This document shows positions 54,882 to 64,000 of a stretch of 64,000 nt of DNA, piece by piece. Source of the DNA: Mikania micrantha (Eukaryota; Streptophyta; Magnoliopsida; Asterales; Asteraceae); contig CM018681.1 in assembly GCA_009363875.1 (NCBI GenBank), positions 39,697,510 to 39,761,509 on the forward strand. Direction: 5' to 3'. The notes under the pieces are model-generated. The model was not told where the DNA came from and did no database searches. It saw nothing but the letters and a program-made list of their open reading frames with translations. A program made the translations under genes and the position numbers. Within the stretch, counting starts at the first letter, position 1. Each line of letters begins with the position of its first letter.

Positions 54882-57853
54882 TCAACCAATAGGAAGTGCG
54901 ACCAACTGAAGACCTGTACCAGCATAGAGCTTCACCTCCATAGAAAATGCAACAACCCTAGCGAAAGGTTTTGCCTCTTCATCCCAATCTCCATAGACTC
55001 TGATAGGTGTATGGTGGAGCTTCTGCATATCTTCTTTTCCATACTTCAGAAGATCCATGGGATTCAAAATCATATCAGTGTCATTTATGTCTCCCTTAGT
55101 TATGAGGATAATGGCTGCGTGAGTCTTCTCATCAAAATACCAAGAATCGAAGTTCACGAGCGAATTGTCGGGGAATCTTGTGGACACTTGGACTGCTTTC
55201 TCCGTAGTCGGTGGTGGGTACTTGTAGTAACTCCACGACTCCTTCTTTACACGATCCAGTATACAAGTAGAGACAAATATTCTCCCTTTAGCTGTCTTCA
55301 TTACGGGGAAGTGTCTATCACACTGATCCTTTATGAACTTAGCAAATAGATCGGCTTGATTGACTTTAGATGGGTTGAAAAACATAGCCTTATTGATGCT
55401 TCCGATTTCAAATTTTGACATTGAACAAAAATCTCAGGGCCTCTTGAAATACCCCAACTTCCCATTCATCCTTTTGACAAGATAAATTTGCTTATCCTTG
55501 TCATACATCCAGCATGTGACGTTTGATCTTTCATTTCGCCTCGCAAACATGTCACGAGATCCGGACGTCCATGTAACATCATTGTGCTCTGCTGGTACTT
55601 CCCCCATTCAAGTTTGCTGCACCTCAAGAGGAGCAGGAGTCCAATCGCTTTGTCTATCAAACCAACTATCAGTCATCTTGCCTAGTGATGCGACTTCTGG
55701 TCCTTGATGATTGACATACTTGTGAGCATACAAGTAGTCGACATATGGATCAGTGGAGACATTGGCAAGTATGATATTCTCTGGTTCTTCTTCTGCGGAT
55801 GCTCCAGTAGAATACTCGGCAATCTCCTTTCTTTCCTGGTCACATGCAACAGCAAAAACTGTGTCCATAGTGACATCAGCATAAAGATTTCCAAGACCTG
55901 CTGCATTCAGCTCGTCCTCGAATCCCTCAAACATAAAATTTTCAGGAAGATCCTTGAATAAGTCATCAAAGTTTTCAAGAGGCTTCTCTGAAGAAGATGG
56001 ATTCTCTGTATCATTACTTCCTTTAACATCCTTTTCGGGTTCATCCTTCTTTTGGCCTTACGAGCTTGTGCCTTGGCCCATATCCCCACCTGCATTATCA
56101 TCATCATCATCATCATCATCGTCTTCGTCGTCTTTCTTGTCATCGTTCTTTTTCTTTTTCTTCCTCATCATCGTCATCTTTGTCTTTGTTGGCTTTGTCG
56201 TCTTCCTGAACTCAGACTTACATACAATCAGCTTTTCTATCACTTCAGTCAAACGACGGTTTTCTTCTTCAGCAGGCCGATGTCTTTGTTCTGCTTGCGG
56301 AGCTTTTCACATATCATCATGAAGCCTTCCTGAAGATTGGTGATGAGTCGGTCCTTGGTTGACGATTATTGTTCTAACTGGAAAACTTTTTCTTGCAACT
56401 ACTCTAAATCCACAGGCACCTTCTCAGGTATATACGGTGATGATGATTGTAGTGGTTCCTTTCCTTTGTCTGACCTGGCCTTGGGTGGTGATGGTGGTGG
56501 TTTAGAGAAGTGGATGGGAATTGGAGGATGTGGAGGAGATGATGGTTTATCTTGGGTGGCTTCGGTGGTGGTGGATATACGTGGAGGAATAGGAGTTTCG
56601 GTGGATGCGGTTGGTTGTGTGGGTGATTTGGGTAGAGGGGCTGGTTTAGGTTTTGGTGGTAGTGGTGGTTTTGGTTGTGTGGGTTTAGGTTTAGGTGAAG
56701 GTGGTGGTTGTGGCTGGGTATGTGGTGCCTAGATTATGAGGATGTGCCTGAAGTCATCTTCTTGAGCCTAGGGTCTTTAGCCCTCTTTGATATCATATTC
56801 AAATGCTTTTTCTTCGGAGATGACTCAGGAGTAGGAACGTAATCCGTATCCTGTATCTCTTCTCGTTCGGCCCTAGAGAGTGGTGGAATGATAGGCTTGG
56901 GTCTCGGATGATTTCTTTTTCGCCTGATGAAGAAGACTCTGATGATGATTCTTCTATAGCCATACTGGCTTCAGCACTGCTTCCTACATGAGGAATATCA
57001 TGCTCATCAGAAACAAAGGCAGTGGCTCCTGCATGAGGAAGATCGTGCTCGTCAGCCACCAAAGCAGCAGGTACCCAGATCATCAACTTCCTCATCCAAA
57101 CCTGCAAATAATCTCCCAAATTTCTCTAGAGCACGATCACCAATGTACTGCTTCTTCCATATTTTGTTCATCGTCATGTATGAGAAAATATCTTCCTTCA
57201 TTCTCTTTATGCCCAGAGTCCCGATTGTTGGGACGAGATTCTGACGACACTTGTTTATGATGATCTGGATGAATCTGGGAAATGCCAAGAATCTTTCCTT
57301 CCATTTTTAATTTATGTTGGCGTGCATGTCTCTGAAGATCACTCTTGAGTAATTAAAGTCAAGTCCCAGAGCAATGGCCACCAGACAAGAGCTGAGGGTC
57401 TGGTTAAGGTCGTCATAACCTCCCTTTCGTCCAGAGAGGCACTAGATAACCACATGTGCTAAGTATATCCAGTATGGGTGGAGAAGCTTCTTTTCAGTCG
57501 GAGGGTAAAGAGTCTCGTGTCCCATCCTGTAAACGATCCTCTGTATCAACTTGTGATCAAGATCGACAGGATCAGTAGCTTTATCTATGAACTGAAAGCA
57601 CTCTCAGATGAACTACTCAGTAATAATCACTGGCTTCCCTTGAACCTTCCCGATCAGGCTCACGTTCCCTTGGAGATAGTGTTCCAGAACTCATATATGA
57701 AAGAAGAAATGATCTATGTATGCTCCATGATGTCATAGTTTACTGGAGAGAGGATCAGTCCATCCACCATGCTTTTGAACAAAGCATGTTTCGCCGAAGG
57801 ATTTCCTACATATGTCAGGACATGTGATCCGGCAGGAAATGTAGATCAGTCAT
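54882..57853 (-). pseudogene. X aORF, degenerate
   Basis: Start ATG is the reverse of 57851-57853 (MTDLHF), directly after a splice acceptor. Homology with the N-domain of Z is clear at FPRFIQIIINKC (about 57230-57270, Z has YPRFVQMLID). The middle is decayed: Pro/Gly-rich and acidic runs, a (Asp)n/Met-rich repeat region (56080-56160) and Lys-rich stretches. The C-terminal ORF (54882-55421) has SWYFDEKTHAAIILI, the X version of the WYYDGRT...AVIIL signature. Many stops. Apparent plus-strand ORFs at 54822-56732 are shadows of this gene. Confidence 0.6.
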
Positions 57854-57879
57854 CTGAAACAAAAACGAGCCAAGTTAGT
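57854..57879 (-). promoter_or_regulatory. Putative splice acceptor before X aORF
   Basis: Minus strand reads CTAAC (branch-like), then a T-rich tract ending TTTCAG directly followed by the aORF ATG. Confidence 0.5.
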
Positions 57880-59332
57880 TAAAATAAATTAAAAGTCAAA
57901 AGTAAAGTCAAAAGTAAAAATTAAGTCAAAATCAAAAGTCCAAGTTCAAGTCTACGGGTTAGGTCAAATCACAAAGTCAACCGAAGATCACGAAATTTAG
58001 AAGTTCACGAAAAATCAAGAGTTCACGAAATTTAAGGAGTACACGAAAATCAATGTGTTTTCGAAATTTGGTTCTCGAATTCAAGTACACGAAATTAAGT
58101 TACTCGAAATTTTGTACTCAAAATGTTGTACACGAAACGGGTATTCGAAATTCAAATTACGAGAACACAAAAATCCTTATAACTTCTTCAATATTGCTCC
58201 TTAAAACTCCAAATTGTACTCGAAATGCTCGGAAATAGGAGGCGACCAACATATCTGAAGATTGGTTTCCAATTATGAGTATTTCATGGTGATTTGTTCA
58301 AGATTCCTTCTGTTAACGTGAAAAAGTACTAGAAATTGGTTTTTGTCCAATAAGTTTTTATTTTGCGGTTAAAATTTTACCAAATTTTATACCTGGGTTC
58401 GCCTAAGTGAGTTACAAGGTGGTCGGAGTGGATTTTTGAAATAAGGTCCGGATATCAAAATCGCCTGGTGAGAGAAAAACGGGAACTAAAAATTGAATAT
58501 GGTACTCGAAACTTCTTTCTCGAAGTATATATAGGCAGGAGTTCGAGTACATGATTCTGTGTACTCGAAATCATATACTTTTTCGAGAAACATATTTTGA
58601 ACTCATAAACATTGGACGAGTTCAAAGTTGAGTTGGGTCAATTTTGTAGGATCAAATATGTATCAGAAATTTGACCACCTCAACATAATTTCTTTATAGA
58701 AACCCTACCTTAAAAAACTTATACCCCCCAATGATTTCCACTCGTTTATCCATAATACAAAAACAAGACTTATGATCAAAAATTTTCTAATGGTTTTTCC
58801 GAAAATCCTTTTTGGGAAGTTGATGAACAATCATACAGTTAAACCAGATTATCAGGCAACCTATCAATTTTGTGAAATCTTTTGTTTCAAACTTTGAATG
58901 TGTTTCAACGAACTTAAAATGCTTCGACGGAGTTTAAGATGAGAAGAGAAAAGAACATATATATTATATTAGAATCAAGAACAAGAAGGGGTTCTATCAT
59001 CTTTGTACTTATTGGCATGTTTTGTTTTACTGATCTGCAGACACATTGGTCTTAATGTCACACATCTAGATCTTTGCTTTCGCAAAACAGAGGATGCTTT
59101 TTGTAAACATTTCCCTCTCTTTGTTTACACAAAACATAGAAAATACCGAGTTTTCCAAAACGATTTCAAGTTTATCGAAACACAATCTTGTTTTAACTTA
59201 AAGATTTATGCAAATAGTCAAATAACTGTTGCATTTATCCAGTTATCTGATTTTCGTACTTCTCACTTATTTATATATTTAATATATTTAATATTTTGAA
59301 TGATCATGTCTAATCGTTTCATTAGGAAAACA
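57880..59332 (-). other. X spacer upstream of aORF (no gene)
   Basis: AT-rich, non-coding. A run of AAAGTCAAAAGT repeats (57886-57950), a cluster of GTACACGAAATT / TACTCGAAAT motifs (57975-58150 and 58495-58575) around a minus-strand TATA (58526-58533), then AT-rich sequence without recognisable content up to the Y insertion. Confidence 0.6.
58495..58575 (-). promoter_or_regulatory. Putative internal promoter of X
   Basis: Minus-strand CCTATATATACTTCGAG (TATA at 58526-58533) is flanked by GAGTACTC/TACTCGAA motifs that also occur next to the TATA box of the X LTR. It lies about 670 bp upstream of the aORF start. Confidence 0.4.
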
Positions 59333-59960
59333 TGTAGGACCAATTTGGAGCTCGGAAACAATCCGGTTCCTATGGATATCTAGTCGACAGCGTCTAGAAT
59401 AGTGCGGAATCCTACTCCAGGGTTTTCCAATCGAAACCAACAGCAACCGTGGTGATCCGAAGGTGTATGAAGGACATTTGATCGAGAATCGAACACCACG
59501 GGTTGAGAATCGAACTTGGACGTGCAATGGGCACTCTAATCTCCTAGGGTTTTGACTCTGGGTTCTCAGGGAAGAAGGAGGGCTCAAAAAGTTAGGTTTG
59601 AAAAGGTTTCGACTTGTATTTATAGTCTGTTGTCATTCGGCTGAATGAGAGGCCGAAGCAACTTATTCGGCGAATGACCCCATCGAAGGACAGGTTAATC
59701 GAATGAGTCATTCGACCAATTTTTCATTCGCTCACCTACGTCATTCGCTACTTCGTTCATTCGGCGAATGGCTTCATACTTAGAGCCATTCGCCCGAAAG
59801 GGTCTGTTATCATACTTGAACATTTAAAATCCTAATCAAACACAAATATATAATAATAAACATTAAGAAACAATATAGAAAGACAACTTCCATTAATATC
59901 ATATACTTTATACATAATGGATGGTACAAAATCAAACTAAGGACATCTAATGCATCTACA
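59333..59960 (-). repeat. Y 3' LTR (628 bp)
   Basis: TGTAGGACC on the left and GCATCTACA on the right are its ends; a reversed polypurine tract (AACTCCCCTTGG) follows. It has a CATTCG/CGAATG array (59636-59800) and minus-strand TATAAATA (59617-59624), as in W. Confidence 0.75.
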
Positions 59961-59979
59961 AACTCCCCTTGGACCAAGT

Positions 59980-61700
59980 TTAATCCTTGGAAGCGTCTTT
60001 CTTGAAATATTTGTTGGTGATAGCTTTCCAGTCTGATCCTGCATGAATACCCATAACCATACAGATCCGGATTACCCTCATGAATTGCAATGCTTGCTCC
60101 ATATCTTGAACTTCAAAGAAAATCTGATGAAAATAAAGAATCTTGATATGGTTGCATGAAAAGTTTTTCAACCACATCGGATCAAAAATACGTTCAGTCT
60201 CCCATTTCTTCTCTTTGCACATAACAATCACGGCTTCTTCAGTACGCCCGTCGTAGTACCACCATCGGAAGCCCTCGATAAAGTCTTGACGCATCTTCCT
60301 TTACGGAATCTTCTTCATAACTATAGGAGGAAGCCACTTCAGGATAACCTTATGCTTCCGGGTATCTCCATCTATTTCTGGCAAGTAATATCTTTCAGGT
60401 TGCTGAGGCCTGAAGTTCACCCACCTCTTTCTGTACTCGTACTGGATTTGTGGAGAACCAAGCTGACATCCCTGAGCCATCGTTGTATAACATCTTCAAG
60501 CACGCAATCTGATTGACTTCAAATCCTGGCAGCGTCTTGAAGTCATGTGGATGTTGAAGTAATCAACTCCCCTTTCTCTCTTCACTACGTAGCATCCTAA
60601 GTCATGAAAGTATGCCTAGCTTAGAATCTGACCTCTAGCTCTATAGCCTTTGGCCCTGTAGACTTTTGTGTGTGTAGCTGGCATCTTTACATCGCTTTCC
60701 TTCTTTAGGATCTCCTAGTATGCTTTCCATTATACTTTTCTCTGTTTGATGTCATCAGCTGCAGTCTTACTACTCTTAACTTGTTCTTCTAAGTATCGAC
60801 TCAGCATTTCTTTAGTAGCTTGATCAAACAAATCTGTAAACGTTGGTAGCTCGTCTTCAGCCGATGCATACTTTGGATATTCTTCCTCTGTTATGTCTTC
60901 CAGAATGACTTCATCAACATCATCAAAAGTTTCTGGAGACGGCTCATCATCTACCGGAGCTGAGGTATCATCGATCACAACCTTGTCAGGATTTAACCTG
61001 AACTGCTCGGCGATCTGTTCCTTTGATAAACAATGAATGATCTCTCCTTCCTCTTTATCATAGCTCACTAAGTGCTGTATAATTCCATGAACGTCAAGAA
61101 TCATAGTAAGTGTCTCATCCAGTTGACGTCTCAGTGGCACAGCTTCGACTTCCTCAGCGGCTGTAGGTTCTTCAGTCTGAGCAGGAGGAGGAGAAGGAGC
61201 TTTAGCACTCTTATCGTGCCTTGTCTTTGTGCGGATCTCAGGGGAAGGAGGGGCTTGATAATCATCATCATCAGAACTTGAAGATCCGGTAGACCCACTC
61301 CTTGATCCATCTTGATCACCACCATCTGAGTCATCATCTTTCTCTGACTCCTCATAGTCAACTTTCTCCTCATCAGATTCCTCTTCCTCTTCTTCATCTT
61401 CTTCTTCTCCTTCTTTCTCTGAATCTGAATCATCGGAGTGAGCAGCAGTGCCTTCGATCCTCGTAGTGCTGTCTATAAGGCTATCAATCTGTTCAGCAAG
61501 CCTAGCATTCTCCGTCTCTAAAGTCAGGATCCGGTCACTGAAATCAGTTACAGTCAATGCCAACTGATTATGCTCATCAATGTACTTAAGGAGCTATTCT
61601 TCTTGTTGAGCAGAGCGGGCTCTCAAATCAGCTCGTTCATCAGTAGCCTGGAGCAACAAGGCATCCCGATCGTTCACCCGCTTTGTGAGCTGGGCAATCA
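59980..61700 (-). pseudogene. Y aORF, central and C-terminal parts
   Basis: Cut by V at 61700 inside the coiled coil (IAQL). Reading leftward: coiled coil (61700-61480, one stop near 61598), acidic Glu/Asp/Ser region (61440-61270), conserved EEGEIIHCLSKEQI (near 61040) and FRLNP, an acidic segment absent from W, FTDLFDQ (near 60830), a stop after about 60730, and the C-domain ORF 59980-60294 with FRWWYYDGRTEEAVIV, RIFDPMWL and MGIHAGSDW. This copy is the better guide to the intact order of the W subfamily. Confidence 0.65.
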
Positions 61701-62430
61701 TGTGACATCCAGTACCAGATTGTCCGGCAAGTCCATACGGTATATGTACTTTCAATAGTTACTATGTGTAAATACATGTTGGTGAACAGTACTTGTGTTA
61801 ACAGAATTCAAAATACAAGAAACAGTTGTACGTATTTATGTGTAAACTCAAATGCAGTAAGTACAACACTCATTTGAAACAATAGTTGTGTGTATTTAAG
61901 TGAAAACCTAAGTATATTTAACACAACAAATCACGAGAAACAACAGTGTTCATGTATATAACAAGAACAAATTGTTGCGATCTGATATCCATAGATGACA
62001 GGAATCAGATGGCCGACAAATCAGTGTGAAAACAATGTGATAACAGAATGTTTAGTTGAGTCCGACAGTGAGGAAATACAATTTATAACAATATTGCAGG
62101 GTCGTTTCAGAATAACGAACTGACAGTGTGTTTGCGTGAGTGACGAATGATTCACACATACATATCTGTGAGTTTAACGTTCTGAAATTATGACAGGGAA
62201 GTAGAAAACCAAAGTCCGAAAGCCAAACCGTCGACGTGTTCGTTCGAATGAATTAATAGAATAAAATAAATTAATAGAATAAAATAAATAATGTTTTACA
62301 ATTTTGAAACTCATCAAAAATAATTAAAACAATTCTTTTTGTTTTAAAACCGCGTAAAATACGCGTTACGTTCCGAAAACGCAACGAAACCACGAACCGA
62401 GCAACCGAGACGAACCCAAATACCCTCGTA
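61701..62430 (+). repeat. V: Tekay LTR fragment (U3 part)
   Basis: TGTGACATCC start, then sequence that parallels the reverse of the solo LTR S (48548 down to about 47770), including GTGTTCGTTCGAATGA. Similarity ends at CAAATACCCTCG, just short of where S has its TATA segment. Confidence 0.65.
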
Positions 62431-62900
62431 ACATCTGCCCTCATAATTCCATCAGCCCTCTCTGTAACATCTGTGCATTTAGTCATGATAGTCGTAAACA
62501 GTGATAGAACAATGTGTATTATATTCAATCAGTCAATGTGATTCATGTGTTATAGGATTTTATTTAATTAGGAACAAGTATGTATTATTTATTTACAGTC
62601 GATTACACTAGGCAAGAACAGTATTGTATTATATCGAAACAGTGGTGGGCTGGCGTAGATAAGGCAGTTAGCTGGACTCTTGGTATGCCCTATACATATA
62701 CTGCGTTCGGTGTAATGGGATAGTGTTAGTGCGTAGTGATATGACGAATAGTATGACAAACAAATTAATCAAACAAAAATCGTAATACGTAAGCGAGACT
62801 GAGTATAATTATTGGTGACGATCCATAACGATACGAATGTTGAACTTATAATTACGAGTAAACGACCATAAATAAATAATACGACCGAAAAACGTACGCA
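62431..62900 (+). other. Unassigned, LTR-like sequence
   Basis: Contains TAACATCTG twice (62429 and 62462) and a GGTGGGCTGGCG...TATGCCCTATACATATA segment (62643-62700) reminiscent of the 3' half of Tekay LTRs. It is probably the rest of V after a deletion, or a second LTR fragment. No gene seen. Confidence 0.4.
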
Positions 62901-62901
62901 A

Positions 62902-63741
62902 TTATGGGTATACACGTAATTGTAAACTCTGAACATCAACATGGTACCACTCTTCCACGTTCTGAGTTGATCTGTTGTAAACTCTTTTATTAGGAGTGTT
63001 GTACCCAAGAAAATACCCTTCTTCCACTTTCTCATTGAACTTGCCCTGCTCCTGTTTCTTAAGCATCGTGCATGGTGCACCAAACGATTCAAGATACTTA
63101 AGATTTGGCTTTCTATTGTGGAGCAGTTCAAAGAAAGTCTTCCCATGTCTCTTCACAATCAAAACCCTATTCAATGTGTAGCAAGCGTTAGCTACAGCTT
63201 CATTCCAGAACTGAAATGGAAGAGATGAATCAGCAAGCATCGTTCTAGCAGCCTCAATCAATGTCACGTTTTTCCTCTCAGCAACACCGTTCATTTGAGG
63301 GACATATGGAGCACTAAATTGTTGAACAATGCCCCGTGCATTACAAAAGTTCTCCATGTTGTGGTTCTTGAACTCCGTCCCATTGTCAGTTCTGAGCATT
63401 TGAATCTTGAGCTTGTAAAGTGACTCAAGTTTGGTAACCAACACTTGAATGCACTCAAACATTTCAGATTTCTCCATTAGAAAGAAAACCCAAGAGTATC
63501 TTGAATATTCATCAGTGATGACTAAACAATATTGATCTCCAGCTATACTCTTGCGGTTTATAGGACCAGATAAATCCATATGGAGAAGCTCAAGAGGAAC
63601 ATTGACTGAATGAAACTTCTTCAATTTGTAAGGCTGCTTGGTTTGTTTTCCTTTATTCACCAAATGGTTCATCTTGCGTAGACTCAAATGAGCCATCCTC
63701 TTATGCCAAAGAATTGAATCTTTCTCAGTTGCCTTTGACAT
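62902..63741 (-). pseudogene. Y pol: integrase fragment
   Basis: SILWHKRMAHLSLRKMNHLV supplies the His pair, but the following Cys pair (CVSCKKGK in Z) is missing because LVN runs straight into KGKQTKQP. The core is good: HMDLSGPI, RTDNGTEFKNHNM and NGVAERKNVTLIEAA give D, D and E. It resembles Z closely in this region (for example LNRVLIVKRH and GAPCTMLKK). The frame ends near HVDVQ, where the integrase-RT linker should follow, at the junction with the V region. Confidence 0.8.
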
Positions 63742-64000
63742 AAAACATGAACTGTGGAGGATGTAGTTGAAGCAGTGGCCATGTTAAGTACATAGAAGTC
63801 CTGTTTTCTGGGAGGTGACATCAAAATCAAATCTTCAGGAATAATCACGCCTTGCTTGAGTATGTAGCAGTTGGTGTCATCAAATAGAACTTTGTACTGC
63901 TTTTCACAGATCTGTGACACTGACAGTAGATTATTCTCCAACTGCTTGACATATCTGACTTTGTCAAAAGAAACTTGGCCATTTGAAAGAATACCCTCTC
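63684..64000 (-). pseudogene. Y pol: protease-integrase linker (edge of window)
   Basis: NNLLSVSQICEKQYKVLFDD matches NNLLSVSQISDKGYQVFFDD of Z (near 37226). The frame slips near 63700-63745, between this block and the integrase. Continues past the right edge. Confidence 0.7.

Larger units (their letters stand above)
54489..59332 (-). mobile_element. X: SIRE-like Copia element, divergent subfamily (3' part)
   Basis: From left to right (element 3' to 5'): LTR, polypurine tract, aORF and spacer; then Y is inserted at 59333. Gag-pol is not seen in the window. Assignment rests on the aORF and on the same aORF-to-LTR layout as W, Y and Z. Confidence 0.65.
59333..64000 (-). mobile_element. Y: SIRE-like Copia element (W subfamily), running off the right edge
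   Basis: 3' LTR at left, aORF, then Tekay fragment V (61701-about 62900), then integrase and pre-integrase region to 64000. RT and RNase H and the aORF N-terminus are missing, so insertion of V was accompanied or followed by deletion. The aORF is closest to W. Confidence 0.7.

Noticed and set aside
56052..56732. Plus-strand Gly-rich and Ser-rich ORFs opposite the X aORF
   Set aside because: Antisense shadows of Pro-rich and Asp/Ser-rich low-complexity coding sequence.
58053..59299. ORFs in the X spacer as separate genes
   Set aside because: They are short, lie in AT-rich sequence and have no recognisable motif; one overlaps the motif array.

Overview
The window is wholly plant repetitive DNA: a nest of LTR retrotransposons with no recognisable host gene, tRNA, rRNA or CRISPR array. 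The organism is a eudicot. The combination of chromoviruses with roughly 4-kb LTRs and Copia elements carrying a long extra ORF downstream of pol suggests a composite (Asteraceae), but that placement is from memory of such repeats and is only moderately certain. All boundaries below were read by eye from LTR ends (TG...CA), initiator-Met-tRNA primer sites, polypurine tracts and 5-bp target-site duplications (TSDs).

Left third (1-29627). A SIRE/Maximus-like Copia element on the + strand, here called W, enters from the left edge. Only its additional ORF (aORF) and 3' LTR are visible. Two Tekay/Del-like Gypsy chromoviruses split the aORF: E1 (+ strand, 1756-14507, TSD GGGAA) and E2 (- strand, 15113-28307, TSD GATAT). 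E2 looks complete and very young: both LTRs are 4160 bp and I noticed one mismatch, and one uninterrupted ORF carries gag, protease, RT, RNase H, integrase and a chromodomain-like tail. E1 is older, and its integrase is broken by a small deletion that removes the catalytic glutamate.

Middle (29628-51516). W ends in a decayed Copia integrase remnant (C). Next comes a degenerate Copia element B (+): 5' LTR, PBS, gag start, then integrase/RT/RNase H. A solo Tekay LTR (S, - strand) interrupts B's gag. S is itself split by Z, a 13-kb SIRE-like Copia element (+, 33327-46329, TSD ACACT) with complete LTRs, decayed gag-pol and a full-length but broken aORF.

Right part (51517-64000). T is an old, internally deleted Tekay element (- strand). 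Its right LTR is interrupted by X (SIRE-like Copia, - strand), X by Y (SIRE-like Copia, - strand), and Y's aORF by a Tekay LTR fragment, V (+). Y's integrase runs to the right edge.

The most interesting thread is the aORF family of the SIRE-like elements (W, X, Y, Z), present in at least three divergent subfamilies. In both Z and X it is preceded by a spacer with a TATA box, an array of the same short motif found in that element's own LTR, and a good splice acceptor immediately before the aORF start codon. This points to a separately transcribed and spliced accessory gene with its own internal promoter.
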